The notes: a model not told the origin generated them from the letters alone. Counted from the stretch's first letter, positions 48,431 to 60,854 are shown. The stretch: DNA of 64,000 nt from Coriolopsis trogii (GCA_020543525.1 JAHYIO010000031.1:2108001-2172000); one strand, 5' to 3'. A program made the numbers and translations.

Positions 48431-49661
48431 ATGAACATCACTAGACGGGCTGCGACGAGCGCACTCCGCTTCCGCACCTACGCGACTGCTGCGTACGTCC
48501 CGCCTGCCTCGCTGCACAATGTCCAACGCGGTCAGCCCCCTCCCCCCAAGCCCCAACCGGAGTCCCCTACGTTCTACACCGGCCGGTCAAGCTACTACGA
48601 CCAGCTCCTCTCTGTGGAGACCGCGGTGAGACACAGCCGTACGATTCTCCAAGAGCTTGAGCTTCTCCCCCTCCCAAAATTCGCGCGGGACAGCCTCCCC
48701 CCGCTCCGGCCGGCATGGAAGAACAAAGTCGACCTGTCCGAGCTCATGGATGCGAAGCTCACAACATCCCGGTACCGCCGCTTCCTCGCCCAGCTCAACC
48801 AGCTGAACGAGTACCGCCGGCTAGCGGAGGTCGCCGGGCACGTCACCTTCGCCCAGCGCATCCAGTCCGTCCTCGAGGTCTTCGAGCGCGACAACAAGGA
48901 GGCCATACTTGCGCGGGGCAGGAGGAAACCGGTTCAGTTTGACGAGTTCGGGAGGACATACACGATTGGGCGAAGGAAGGAGAGCACGGCGCGTGTCTGG
49001 GTCATCGCGACCCAGCCATCACCAGAGGAGTCGTCGCAAGCTGTGGACACTGATACGGCAGAATCCACCTCCGAGTCTCCAGAGACGACGGCCACGACTT
49101 CTGCACCCGCTGTCGGCATCCCTGGATTCACCAGCGGTCCGCTGTCCCTCGGGCCTGCTCCTGTGAAGGTCCCCACCACGAACATCCTGATCAATAACAT
49201 TCCCCTAGCGGAGTACTTGTGAGCTACACGTTCAAACCTCACGTCCCATCGCGTCTGACGCGACGAACGAATTAGCCCCCATGTTGCTGACCGGGAGCGT
49301 ATCGTGCGACCCTTCCGTGTTGCTGGCCTCATTGGCGCATACAATGTCTTCGCGCTCGTCCGAGGCGGAGGTAGCACTGGGCAGAGCGGTGCCGTCTGCC
49401 TAGGCATTGCCAAAGCACTCGCAGCGCATGCGCCAAACGTTGAGCCGCTACTCCGCAAAGGTACGTCGTCTGGCATCGGGAGGTTCCCACTGTAACTAAT
49501 GTGTCACGTCTTCCAGCCAAATTGCTCAAGCGTGATCCCCGTATGGTCGAGCGTAAGAAGACTGGTCGCGCTAAGGCTCGTAAGGGGGTACGTGTGATCT
49601 TGCGTTTGACACATCACATCTCCTCATACGCCCTTTACAGTACACTTGGGTCAAGCGTTAG
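48431..49661 (+). CDS. MRPS9: Mitochondrial small-subunit ribosomal protein uS9m
   Basis: Exons 48431-49218, 49276-49460, 49517-49587 and 49641-49661 encode 354 residues. The N-terminus is basic with S/T and R, a mitochondrial presequence. The uS9 domain occupies the C-terminal part: [74 protein letters not shown] and the invariant YTWVKR end that reaches the decoding site. The central segment (about residues 60-170) is the mitochondrial extension, and a T/S/P-rich insert splits the first beta strand region. The last exon is only 21 nt (YTWVKR plus stop). Confidence 0.95.
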
Positions 49662-49955
49662 TCCATCCTCGTCGGACCATAGAGTATGCTGCGTGCTACA
49701 CTCGTATAATATCGGCTCGAGTTGTCTTAATAACGCTATCCTGCTCTCTCAAAACATGCACCAGTCCATCCAGTCTAGTCACAACAACAGCGACAGGTGA
49801 GCGGGAGATGAAAACATGGTTCCATTGAGAAGCTTACAAGGAAGCGTGAGTATGTATGAAGAGAGCAGCGAAAGTAATAAGCTACATGAAAAGTTGGAAG
49901 AATCCGCCAACGAGCCAACGCGCCACCAAAGCAGAAAGCGCACACGTAAAGACCG

Positions 49956-52900
49956 TTACTGGAAGTACAGCGGCTGTACCTCGCCCGCAGAGAAAGGAAG
50001 ATTGCATGCTGGACACTTGCGCTGGCGTGTTGATATCCGTGCATCTACGCACTGCCTGCAGAATGCTGAAGGCATCGTCAGATAGCTCAAGGGGAAATGC
50101 GTCCGCCCGATACTTACAATGCATGCACTTCGTGATCACTGTGTTGCGGAAATTCAATTGACATGTCGAACACTTGAGAAGACACTGGGCGAGAAGTGAG
50201 CAATCGCTGAGAGCAACACCGTACCATGTACTCACCATCATCTTGTTCAGTTCTACTTGTAGTTCGGCCTCCTTCGTGCTCCCCGTCGCAGCATTCGTAG
50301 ATAATGATCTGAGCTTTGTCGCATGCTTCTCGGCATCTCTCTTCGTCTTGAGAAGGCTCTCCTCGAGCTTCCGCAATTCCGTGCGCTTGCGCTCAATAGC
50401 CTGAGTGTGCTCTATGAATGCCGCACGCATCTGGCGATGACAGGTGTGAGTCTCGGAGGAGACTGACGGCAGGAATGTGACAGACCTCCTCGACTGCCTT
50501 TCGCTCGCTGGCTGTGCGTTCACGCCATGTTATGGCTTCGTGTTCGAAAGAATTTCCGCGGTCCCTTTGCTCCTCAGCCATCCGCTTCCAGAGACTGAGC
50601 TCCTTCTCGAGTACAGCCTGCAAACCAACTTAACTATCACCCAGCGATCGCTATGCACGGTGAAGACCAGCTTACCACTCGGGCTGTGAGGTTCTTCTCA
50701 GTGTCTGTGAGCATCTCAATGGCCTTCGCGGCTTTGTCGAGATTTGAATTTGCCTTCTTGCGTGCAGCCTCACAGGTGTCCTTGTCCCGGAGAAGTTGGT
50801 AGTACTTGTTCTCGGTCTTCGCTTTCTACAAAATGTCATGCATCAGGGGTGGTAAATGCCTAACACCGACAATGTACGCACGTCTACATTCAGCTTTGCG
50901 AGGCGATCTTCGATGGCGGACAGATCGTAGACTTTCTTCTTGACTTGTTTGTCAAGAGCCTCCCAAGCGCTAGAAAGCTTATCGATCTCGTTGTAGAGGG
51001 CGGATTCAGCCTTGAGACGTTGGTCAGTCCCGTGTGCGTGGTACAAACATTTGAAAGCGTACCTGCTCGCGCTCCTTGTCCTGAAGATGCAGCTTATCAA
51101 GTTCAGCCTGCTTGCTCTGCAGCTGTTTGGATAGTTGCGCTGTGTCAGGTGACATAGAAGACGCGTCGCCGTATACCGCTTGGTATTTCTCCAGCTGCTT
51201 CTGGACTTGTGCGAGCTGTTGACGAGCCTCAGCTTCGCTCCGCGCGATGTCGCCGCGACCGCCTTGAATCGAAGCCAGCGTCTTCTCGAGAGCAGCTGCG
51301 CGTTCCTCGGCAGTGCTGGATGGCAAAGCACTCGTTAACGAACGGAAAGGCACAAATTTGTACAGGGACGTACGACAGCCTACGCTTGAGGTCGTCGACA
51401 TACGATGTATTCTCAGAACTGCTCTGCCAGAGGAACGTCACAAGATCCTCGTCGCCTGCGTTCGTGGCGAGGCGAGCTTTGAGGCGTTTGTTCTCGGATT
51501 CGAGAATTGATATGCGCTCCTGTGACCTTGTCAGAGTATTCTCTTTTGGGCGAAACCGGCTGAACATACAGCACGAGTCTCGGCTAATGCTTTGTATTCA
51601 GCCGCGGCGTTCGCCTTGACTTGATCCTTGGCTTTCCGTTCATTGATTTCCGCTTGCTGCTGGTCTTTCTGTTCTCGGAGACGGTTGACCTCGGCATCCC
51701 GCTTTGACAGCAATTGCTTGAGCTCCGCAAGAGCACTCTCGTTCGCGGACTGAACAACCAGCGGTTTGAACGTTGATACTAACATTGCAATCAATAGACG
51801 TACCTTGATACCTGCTTCAAACTCAATACGTGTTGAATGCAGGTTGTCCAACTGCTCCGTCATCTTGATCGCTTCCGTTTGACATTCGCTGAGCGTGAAC
51901 TCGAGCTTTGAAGCTCGCTCCTGAAGGCCTTTATAGTACGAGGTCTCCGTTACAACGTCCTCGGGCAGCGTCTTTAGCTGGTTCAATATGCATCAGCTGG
52001 AGTCTCCGTCAGATATTCGACAGAAAATCGCACTTGCAACTGGGCGGCTTGCAATTGATTCTGAAGTTCGGAGTTTTCGCGAGTCAGCTCCTCAATCTTC
52101 GTCTCGCGGAGATTAGCAAGGTCCCGCCATTCGTCTGCATCTGCAGAATGTGTTGTGCCGTTGAGGGCTGGTGGCTTGTTGGTGATAGGTATTATTGAGG
52201 ACATGCATACAGGAACGAAAAACAAAATACTTACCGCAGGAGACCCAGTCTCTACAGATGGGGTGTCATTTTGTACAGACTCTTCCCGCGTGACAGACTT
52301 GCTGAGTGACAATGTAGTGCTTTGCAGTCGGTCTGCACGCTTCTCTGCGGAAATCAACTGTTCGTGGTACTGCTGCTTCTGGGCTTCCGAGTCGCGAAGC
52401 TGCGTCCGTACGAACGACAACTCTGACCGAAGGGCAGAACGCTAGGGAATTCAGTCGGCTTTCAGCTTCGGCTTCAGCGCACGGATATAACATACCTCAT
52501 TCTCCGCTTCCTGACAACGCCTCAACATCTCCTCGTCAGTTGATCCATGGCTTTGTGCGCTTAGGCTGACGAAAGCTTTGACAATATCCGACGTAGATTG
52601 CATCTTGTCACGTAAGGCGTCCACATACTCTGGCTCTGCTTCGGAGGAAAGATGAACGGTAAGGTCGTAAATATCTGTACGTCAGATAAATTGTCAGTAC
52701 CCCGTGCCTGCATGGTACAACGCCGGAGAACGACTCGCCTTCAGACTCTTTCTTGAGAGAAGGGAGGTCCTCCGGCTTCACGAGAGAGCGTATTGTACCA
52801 ATCAACTGCGCACGGCATGAGGGGGTGCATAACTCGCGTGTTATTGCGACTCACCTGTGTCCAGCACGCCTCCAAAGCTGCTAGTCCCGCCTGACACGTG

Positions 52901-53206
52901 CTAAACCTCCGTTCGAGGTCTGCGACCCTGGCCTGACTCCTCTCCGCCTCGCGCGAATAGTACCTCATCCTTCGGAAGATAGCCTCTTTGCGGAACAGCT
53001 GCATACTATCATGTCAGAGTCGTGTCTACCACTCCTTCGGAGGACATGAGTGGCACCTCTAGATTGTCGCCCTCCCCTGGCTCGTCACCATGGGATGCAG
53101 CAGTTCCGTTCAGATGACTAGGCGAGGCATGCTCGTCCGAGACAGCCCGCTTCTTGGCCCGCGAGTGTTCTGCATCGTCAGCATGTGGTCTCTTCTTTGA
53201 CTCCAT
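49956..53206 (-). CDS. BRE1: E3 ubiquitin ligase BRE1 (histone H2B)
   Basis: BRE1 pairs with Rad6 to monoubiquitinate histone H2B during transcription. Sixteen exons (53206-53057, 52998-52855, 52805-52739, 52674-52496, 52441-52235, 52174-52034, 51977-51804, 51749-51570, 51519-51374, 51315-51063, 51010-50882, 50825-50676, 50617-50486, 50430-50236, 50184-50118, 50065-49956) give 807 residues. The start MESKKRPHADDAEHSRAKKR, then LFRKEAIFRRMRYYSREAER, is diagnostic. Long coiled coil follows. The C-terminal C3HC4 RING begins at C754 (CSTC), then KCMHSFCRQC, RQRKCPAC, and ends QPLYFQ. The third intron (52738-52675) can only splice with the GC donor G|GCGAGT. The gene is convergent with uS9m, 294 bp between stops. 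Confidence 0.95.
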
Positions 53207-54087
53207 GGTTAGGAAAGATGAGGAAGGGATGGTGAGCGAGTGCGACACCAGCCACAGCAAGCTGGAGAAGGAAGTCGACGGCCAAAGGACGCCAACCAAA
53301 TTCGAACTCCGCAACCTGTTTGTCCGTGCGAAATTCTAGGCGCCCGTCATCGCGACTTGTCTCAGCTTGTCTCTCCTCCGCGCTCTCGGCGAGCTCTCTA
53401 TACACTGTCGCTTATCTTTTGGTCGGACGATTTCTCTCGCTGCTGCTCAGAAATTTGCTCTTGTGACTGGCCTGGATTAGAGCTCGAACTCTTGCTTGTT
53501 CAAACGAAATGCTTGCGATTCTATCTCATACGTCGAGACACGACATATACACGGAATGGAAGCTTTTGTCCACAATACCAAGTTCTAGAGCTGCTCAGCA
53601 CTCCTGCAAGATACCAAGCAAATGTGGTATCGTCTCGGAAGCTCCAGTATAGGTGACGTCGACTTTTCGCTTTACCTGTCTTCTCCGTTTTCACCCGTCA
53701 TGCACCGCTCACAACGCGTGGGGCTGAGCATATCCGCTTAGCGGATTACTAACGTAGGTATCTTCATGTCTCTGTGTTCCTCATTTTAAATGATTCCCGC
53801 ACGAGGGTACAGGACCGGAGCGTCACAGTATCGCCCCATTAACACTTGACTGCACGTCTTGGACGGCTCCTATTTTGTTGACAGGGACCGCATTCCTTCG
53901 CGTTCCACCGCACATGTGCGCGAGATGCCAAACCCATGTAGTCCACATCTGAACCAGACCTACGAGTAGTCTAGCCGCAATCCCTTCCTATCTCCAGACC
54001 TCCTCCACAGTTGCAGTCTCGTCCATGCCAACGCCGAACGAAGGCCATGTCCGCCCACGAGCAGGGCGAGACGGCAGACAGGACCCG
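53207..54087. other. Intergenic, BRE1 promoter side
   Basis: About 0.9 kb between the BRE1 start and the stop of the DUF6533 gene. No coding sequence or repeat is supported. Confidence 0.45.
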
Positions 54088-56126
54088 TCAACCTTGCTTC
54101 GAACGATCCTCCTCCTCCGCTCCCTGCTGCCAGCGTCCATCAACCCCTGCATCATTGTCTTCTTCATTGCCAAATTCATGCAGGGTCTCGAAACCACCGC
54201 TGACAACAGCGACCGGAGCCGCGCCGAAGACCAGGGTCGAGTGCGGCTTGACCGTCATGGTCGCGATTCCGCTCGGATGCGTTGACTTCCTTGCCGCCTT
54301 GCGGAGGTTGAGGAGGACGCGCGTGCAAAGGGCACTGTGAATCACGCGCAAGGGTCTGACGATGTGCGCAAATCCAGTGTAAGAGTCAGGGCGACACAGC
54401 ACTGGATACCGGAAGGATGAGGAATATAATGGAAGGTCAAACACACATTTGCATGATTGGACAAAGTTCTCTCTGTCGAAACGGAATAATCGAGCATACA
54501 CAGTCAGTCTTGCGGTCAATGAATGATCGAAGCGGATCCTGCAATGTGAGGGACGTACAGGCGCGAATGACATAACCAGAAGATTCACGACGGACATGAC
54601 TATGAGGTCAAAATGAGTACACTGTTGACAAGGCACGAGATGTGGGTTTACCGAGGACGATGAGGTAGAATAACAGTCCTACATTCGCATATGAGTACAC
54701 GGGCAGCTCGAAGCAGAGGCATGTCGTACCGTCGTGGTACATTGTGATGAATAGCGCGGATTTTGACACTACACCGAATGCATTAGTGCACGATAAAATG
54801 TCTGTGAAGTGCTAGAGTCTGCGTACTATATGTGTCCATGTACCTCTTGAACACCGTCAGGGCGATTATTGCTACCCATGGCATAGTGTGAAAACGTGTA
54901 GAACTGGAGGAGTGTGGCTGCACTGACCTGATTCTGCTATAATCAAGCAAACATACGCCGACCACGAATTTTGATCCTGTGCAATCGGGTCACACCGCAC
55001 GAGGGGCGGCACTTCATTTGAAGGGTCTATACGCGGATCAGTGAAGGACATGCATGTCTCACACGTATCAATGGAGCATTACAGGTGGTGAGCCTGAGCG
55101 TCTCAGAGATGACATATATAACGAAGGGCTGTCCGAAGGAATTTCGTGATCGGGCTTTCAGAGGAACTGGAGGTCGCTAGACTTACAAGCATCCAGAGGC
55201 CGTATGCGAGCACCAAAGCGAGGATGTACTTGTTACAGTCCCAGAGCGCCACCGTGCGTACGATCAGTATGACTACAACGATAGACGCTCCGAAGTCAGT
55301 GAGTACAATAGAGCAGGTGGGTGACATTTGGTACATACCCTCAGAGAACGTGACACCGCCTACAGAACAGTCTACTCGGCTCGGCAGGTGTCAGACACAA
55401 AGCAGGGTTACCATTCACGAAACGAACTCACATGCCAGGAGTGTCCAAAGAGTAGCACAATCCTTACCACATACAATGTCCATGGTCAGTGGATTGAGCA
55501 TTCGTTTAAGGCGCGTGGCATTCACTCGTACCTTCGAATCATAGGTGAACATATCCACTAGTAAAGAAGGATTATATCAGATTAGACTTCAATTATGCTC
55601 GGATGGAAACTGACTTATAATACTGAGCGTTGTGTCCAACAGCACTGAGTACTTGTTCAGGACGAAAACCACATTGATGAGGCTCAGACGTCTGTCTGTC
55701 CACATCAGTTCCACCTGTACCATAGCCGGAATTAACACCGACAGTTGCGAATTTCCGACCTTTGGATTCGGCTTTGGGTCCGGCGATACGCACCTCGTCG
55801 GGGAACGTCGAGATAATTTCCAGCAGCTACACACCGCGACAAGATATAAGCAAACTGCTAGTCACCAACCTGAGCATATAGTACACTGACCGCAAACACA
55901 ATTGAAGCAACTGGAATCCGAGAATGGGAAGATAATCATTTCAAACAGAGGCCGTTGATCTCGGTGGTTCAACTCACCTCGGGAAAGCTGTAGTTGCATG
56001 TTCAGACGGGATACAATGTCAGCGACTTTGGCTAATAAGGGGACTCACTTTGGTCCAGGACCGAAGATATAAACTGTCGATGGATATGCCGATGTCCTGT
56101 TCGAGAGCAATTTTACCTTGCTCCAT
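54088..56126 (-). CDS. DUF6533 multi-pass membrane protein
   Basis: DUF6533 proteins are a large mushroom-specific family of seven-helix membrane proteins of unknown function. Exons 56126-56049, 55987-55978, 55910-55870, 55826-55794, 55714-55615, 55557-55532, 55462-55432, 55359-55339, 55287-55187, 55128-55083, 55026-54928, 54871-54827, 54768-54730, 54678-54652 and 54599-54088 keep frame for 402 residues. The DUF6533 core is ISTFPDEVELMWTDRRLS then INVVFVLNKYSVLLD. Later helices include VVVILIVRTVALWD and MSVVNLLVMSF, and the tail has HSALCTRVLLNLRKAARK as in relatives. Exon 2 is only 10 nt. The last exon (54599-54088) may hide another intron after the GTACGT at about 54556. Start and several small exons are inference. 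Confidence 0.68.
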
Positions 56127-56149
56127 CACACCTATCTGAGAGAGCGAAT

Positions 56150-56692
56150 CTACGAGTGGGAGCTGAGAGTATAGCAGATATTGGGGATGAGGGTGTGAAG
56201 GCCTACCAAGAACGGGCATCTTATGAAGCTGCCGATAGCAACCTTGGAGCTGTGACGTACCGAGTTTACAAGACCTCTCCCATGCAGTCTCGTTTGAAGA
56301 CAACAACAACACTCTGAGATGAGAAGATGAGCACGAAGACACGTCCATGGGTGAAAATTTTGCGTGAGGTCAGTTACTAGTATCATGCATGCTAAGAAGC
56401 TCGGAAGCAATTGCAAGTTGGTGTAGCGGGAAGCCGGAGCATTTATGTGGTCTTAAGACTCGGACAAACGGCCGACCCTTCGTGAGTAGTCAATAAATCG
56501 ACGTCGGCGATCATAGGCTGCCGCATATTTCATTGTAAGTAGTACCTCCGCCAACACCGCCAGCAATGTGAAAGTGTCAGAGAAGCAGAACTTGAAGGTC
56601 ATCTGCCGCATGGATGTAGTGCAATCATCCATTGCAATCAGAGCCATTATTCTCGGCTCCTCCGCTGTAGGACGGAAATGAGCTGCTCTCAT
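56150..56692 (-). pseudogene. Remnant of a second DUF6533 gene
   Basis: In the minus frame 56692-56453 the segment FTLLAVLAEVLLTMKYAAAY then DRRRR resembles the middle helix plus conserved loop of DUF6533 proteins (compare EGILTMRVYALYDRNRR-type sequences). A further hydrophobic stretch (LLPSFLACMILVTDL) lies at about 56410-56360. No DUF6533 core, start or stop fits around them. It lies immediately upstream of the intact DUF6533 gene, so a decayed tandem duplicate is the simplest reading. Confidence 0.4.
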
Positions 56693-57235
56693 TTATCCTG
56701 TCTATGAAGATCGCAGAAGTCCGCTCGAACCTTGGCCTGGGGCATGAACTTACTTGGACGTCTCCAAGAATAGAGGCCACGAGGTCACAGCCAGCCCCGA
56801 CCGTCCCTTCTCAGAACTCTCGAGACACTCTCTTGTGCAATCAACGTGCCTTGCGGACCAATTGACCATTGGGTCTATCAGCATCTCAAACAAGCTCTCA
56901 TTGCTCTAAGATGATGGACCTCTTGGAGTCGTGGACTAGAGATGGTAAGCGTCTGTCCTTGAAAGATCTCCAATACGAACGAGCATACCAAGATCCTGCC
57001 ACTTTAAGCTCCTTGTACGACGCGAGTCCGCGCGTTGTCGAAAGCTTTGCAGACACATTCCTCGCGTACGATCGCCCATGGTGCGCGACAGAGTCGCGGA
57101 CGTCCACCCATGTAGTGCTGCCAGAGAGAAATTGGCAACACATAGACATCTCCAAGTATCCCGCGAGAGTCACGCAGGGTTCTCGTTATAACTTGAGGTG
57201 TGGTATGCGGAGATGAAGTCACGGTAGAGATAGTA

Positions 57236-57266
57236 GACTCTAGAGAGTTTACTAGAGTCTAGAGTC
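57236..57266. repeat. Nested inverted repeat
   Basis: Nine-base arms GACTCTAGA and TCTAGAGTC enclose 13 bases, with shorter CTAGAG repeats inside. It could form a hairpin in DNA or RNA. No gene assignment. Confidence 0.7.
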
Positions 57267-57465
57267 GAGCAAGGGTACAAGGTCAACATAGACGCCGTCA
57301 ATTCCCTCCCCCGATGAGCGCCTATGCATCTCCCGTCCCACCAACTTGCTCTCCATACTCAACCTCCGTGACATATCAAACTCAGTCCCTTGCAAGCCAA
57401 GGGGAGCCACTAATTCTATATCGTTGAGGTTCTGGCCTGCCTTAGTGTTCTCCTTGCCGTCCCGC

Positions 57466-58194
57466 ATGTCTACCGCACGTCTCAACTACCTTCGCCTGTC
57501 CAGGCTCCAATCGCAAGTATCTCCACGGTTCCTCCCTGATGCTATCAACGGACGGTATGTGCAAAGGAAGGACCCTTTTTACACGGACGGACGGTTGCAC
57601 AAGGTGAGTGACGATTCGGAGCTGCGCGTGTTACTCTTTGTCTGCAAGAAATCCGAAGCACCGAGGACATCCACTACTTCTTCGCAGACGCGTCCAGGCC
57701 AGGGAATGACTCCAACGAGACGATCGCGCCTTTCAGAGAGCTCCACAGCACCTTGCCCCACGTGTAAGTCTCATACAATGGGCCATTCAATGTATCGAAT
57801 TCTGCCCCACCCGCTCACCGCTCACGTTAGGTCTATGCGTGCCTCGAGGTGCCCTTTGTGCGCGCGTTACCTCGCATGACCTCGACCATCTCTTCTTCGA
57901 GGGCCCGAGCGGGGCGCGTCGCCAGTACCTGTACCACTCCGTCGGCCCCGTATATTCAGACTGCCAACGCTCAAACGGAAATGTGGCACGAGCGAGGCGT
58001 TCGGCAAGGGTCTTTGCGCGATGAGTTGTGGAAGGAGCGGGGTCACTCGGTTGTTGGACATGTGAGTGCTGAAGAGGTTGAGTACCTTACTACTTTTCCT
58101 TCCGTTCGTCGTCGGTGTTCATCGCAACCTTCGTTTATTCTAGTCGGACTTGCAAGACGCTCCTGACGTCCACGTTGGGGGGGGGCCGGTTTGA
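57466..58194 (+). CDS. Hypothetical protein, four exons, frame break at a G-run
   Basis: Exons 57466-57554, 57659-57761, 57831-58061 and 58144-58194 join in phase to 157 codons. Protein-like segments include MSTARLNYLRLSRLQSQ, TEDIHYFFADASRPGNDSN, VYACLEVPFVRALPR, EMWHERGVRQGSLRDELWK and SDLQDAPDVHV. Translation ends just after a run of nine G residues (58177-58185). With one G fewer the frame would continue as RFEWSPEPIKIRLTPP, which looks coding, so the stop may be caused by an indel in the G-run. No family recognised. A competing minus-strand frame at 57252-57485 also looks protein-like. Confidence 0.42.
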
Positions 58195-58870
58195 GTGGTC
58201 GCCAGAACCCATCAAAATCCGTCTGACCCCACCTCTGAAAGGTTGTCATTGTCTGTCGCGCTAATCAACTTCTACGGATCCCCGAGCAGAGCATTTGATT
58301 CTCTGTCTGCATGGATCTGCCGTCTGTGGTCATCTACGAAACCGGCGATGCCGATCATCTGGGCAATGAAGATGCACTCTGATTCCCAGTGCGGTAAGCA
58401 GGTTCTCACTCATTCTCTCACCCTTTGATACTCAGAATGTCCACACCACAGCGTCTCGGCTTATCAATTCAATACAGACGCGACGCCCTCGCCGCCCAAG
58501 GATCTTCTGGCGCACATTATGTCGTAATCGGTACCGGTATACGATATATAGCGCTTTCGGCGCAATGAGGCCGGAATTGAACACCGCTACCCTTCCTTTC
58601 CATGCTCTTCTCGGTCTACCACAGGAGCCTGAGGTCTGGTTGAACATTTGTCTTCCACCACCAGCCGTATGGGACCGCATGATTTCGGAAGATCCAAGTC
58701 CTTGTAGCGCTATTGTATGGTCCGTCTTCGTACTCCAGTTACCGTGTCCAGGCCGGGACAACATTGCACCCGCCTTCTACGCGGCGTGGGTATAATTATA
58801 AGTACAATCTCCTAATCGCGCTCAGTCTATCCTGTCAATCGCCTTCTCTCCGACTGCCTGAGTGCGCAAG
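58195..58870. other. Intergenic, P450 promoter
   Basis: Besides the possible continuation of the preceding gene (58195-58260), no feature is supported. The 3' part is the P450 promoter. Confidence 0.4.
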
Positions 58871-60854
58871 ATGGCTACAGCATACATTCTCGCTGCGGGC
58901 TTGATCGCCGTGGCCGCATTCCTCCTCTTTGCCCGTTCTCGTCGTTCTCACTACGGGCCGTTGCCTCCCGGTCCGAAACCCCTCCCTATTCTCGGTAACC
59001 TTCTGGACATTCCCAAGGAGAGTCCATGGATCACCTATCGCGATATGTCCCTGAAGTATGGTTAGTGCTCGTTAGCCCTCCTCCTTTGCTCGTTATTCAC
59101 GTACTGCTATATGAAGGTGACATCGTTGGCATGCAACTGCCCGGGGGACAGCTCTTAGTCATCCTACACTCTCACCAAGCGGCGATGGACCTCTTTGACA
59201 AGCGTTCGGCGACGTATTCGGATCGTCCGAAATCTGTTGTGGTCGACTTGTGCGTGGAGGTCGTTCAACATATCTATGCCAGTCTAATATCTGGATCTAG
59301 GATCGGATGGAACTGGAATACTCCACTCTTACCATACAGTGAAGAATGGCGACGAACGCGTCGCGCCTCGTGGCAACACTTTACCCCAAAGACTGCCCCT
59401 AAACACAACCCCGTCCTCCTGCAGGGAGTGCGGCGGTTTCTCCGCCTCCTCAATGCCGAGCCAGACAGAATACGAGAACTCGTAGAATTGTAAGTCGGAC
59501 ATCGCTTGATCACATGGGGCACGGTCTCTCAACCATACTCTAGCTCCTTCGCTGCCATTATCCTGAAAACCATGTACGGCATTGACCTTGCTCCCGGAGA
59601 GGAGAAATACGTGCCACTGCTCCATGCCGCTTTGGAGGATCCGACGGAAGCTCTCATGCAAGGCAGCTTCCTGGTCGAACAGTTCCCAATTCTTCAGCAT
59701 GTCCCTTCGTGGATCCCAGGCGCTGGGTTTCAGAAGAAATTCGCGCGGTGGAAGGCCTTGGCCAGAGACGTGCTTGAACTACCCTTCGCAGAAGCGAGGC
59801 AAGCTTGGGTGAGTTTTGACCGCCGGTCTTGCGTGACCATGACCATTGATCTTGCGTGAGACAGCTCAAGGGTGAAGGATATCACTCGGCCGTTCACGAA
59901 ATGCTCGAGAAGATCTCTCAGTCCGATCTCAGTCCAGCGGAGGCCGCTGACGAGGAACGGGTGGCAAAGATCGGAGCTGCGAACGCCTATGCCGCGGGCG
60001 CAGATACAGTGAGTGCAGGCGCTTTGCGCAACCCCACATCATGCTGAGGAGACGAAAGACCTTTTCGACATTACTCTCGTTTTTCATGGGTATGGCCATG
60101 CACCCGGAGGTGCAGCAGAAAGCCCAAGCCGAGCTTGACGCTGTTGTCGGTCCTGACAGGCTGCCCGAGCATAGCGATCGTGAATCTCTTCCATACATCA
60201 ATGCGATGGTTAAGGAAGCACTCAGGTGGCAGAACGTCGTGCCTCTTGGAGTGGTTCACCGGTCTACAGCAGATGACGAGTATAACGGCTATTTTCTACC
60301 AGCGGGCACGCTGTTTGTTCCCAATGCCTGGTGAGCATTATCGATGCTGAGCGCTGATCATTGACCGACTTTGATGTGCTTCGGCCGTATAGGGCAATGC
60401 TGCATGACCCAAAGGTCTTTCCGAATCCTGAAGTCTTCGACCCAGAGCGATACCTCAAGAATGGCGCCTTGAACCCGGATGCACCAGAGCCCGAGAGCAT
60501 CGCTTTCGGCTACGGACGAAGGTCATTACGACGTCCACCTTATTGTACGAAACCACCCAGTTCATTGCTTTTGCAGGATATGCCTGGGGCGACACCTTGC
60601 CGACGCCTCGTTGTTCATCAATATTGCGTCGATCTTACATGTGTTCACGATCACGCCCGCACCAGACTCTGCCAACGGACAACTTCCCAAGGAGCTGTCG
60701 GTGACGATGTCGAGCGGATTTCTCTCGTGAGGATCTGTCTATGAAAGGGTGTATTTCGGACCTAATCGTGAATTCATACAGGTACCCCTCCGGCTTCAAT
60801 TGCACCGTCAAGCCCCGTTCTCCATCTGCCGAAGCATTGCTCCGCGAGGGGTAG
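58871..60854 (+). CDS. Cytochrome P450 monooxygenase
   Basis: Microsomal P450 of the agaricomycete type. Exons 58871-59060, 59117-59249, 59301-59489, 59544-59808, 59865-60008, 60059-60330, 60393-60521, 60577-60726 and 60782-60854 give 514 residues. An N-terminal membrane anchor (ILAAGLIAVAAFLLFA) is followed by the proline hinge LPPGPKPLPILGN. The I-helix oxygen-binding motif AGADT is at 303-307, the K-helix ExxR is E360/R363, the PERF-like segment is DPERY, and the heme loop FGYGRRICLG has Cys443. All required residues are present. Its sequence style resembles the large CYP5144/CYP5150-like mushroom families, but subfamily and substrate cannot be set by eye. No terpene gene is adjacent. Confidence 0.95.

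Noticed and set aside
57252..57485. Minus-strand protein-like frame
   Set aside because: It has no partner exons on the minus strand, whereas the plus strand gives four phase-consistent exons. Kept only as an alternative reading.
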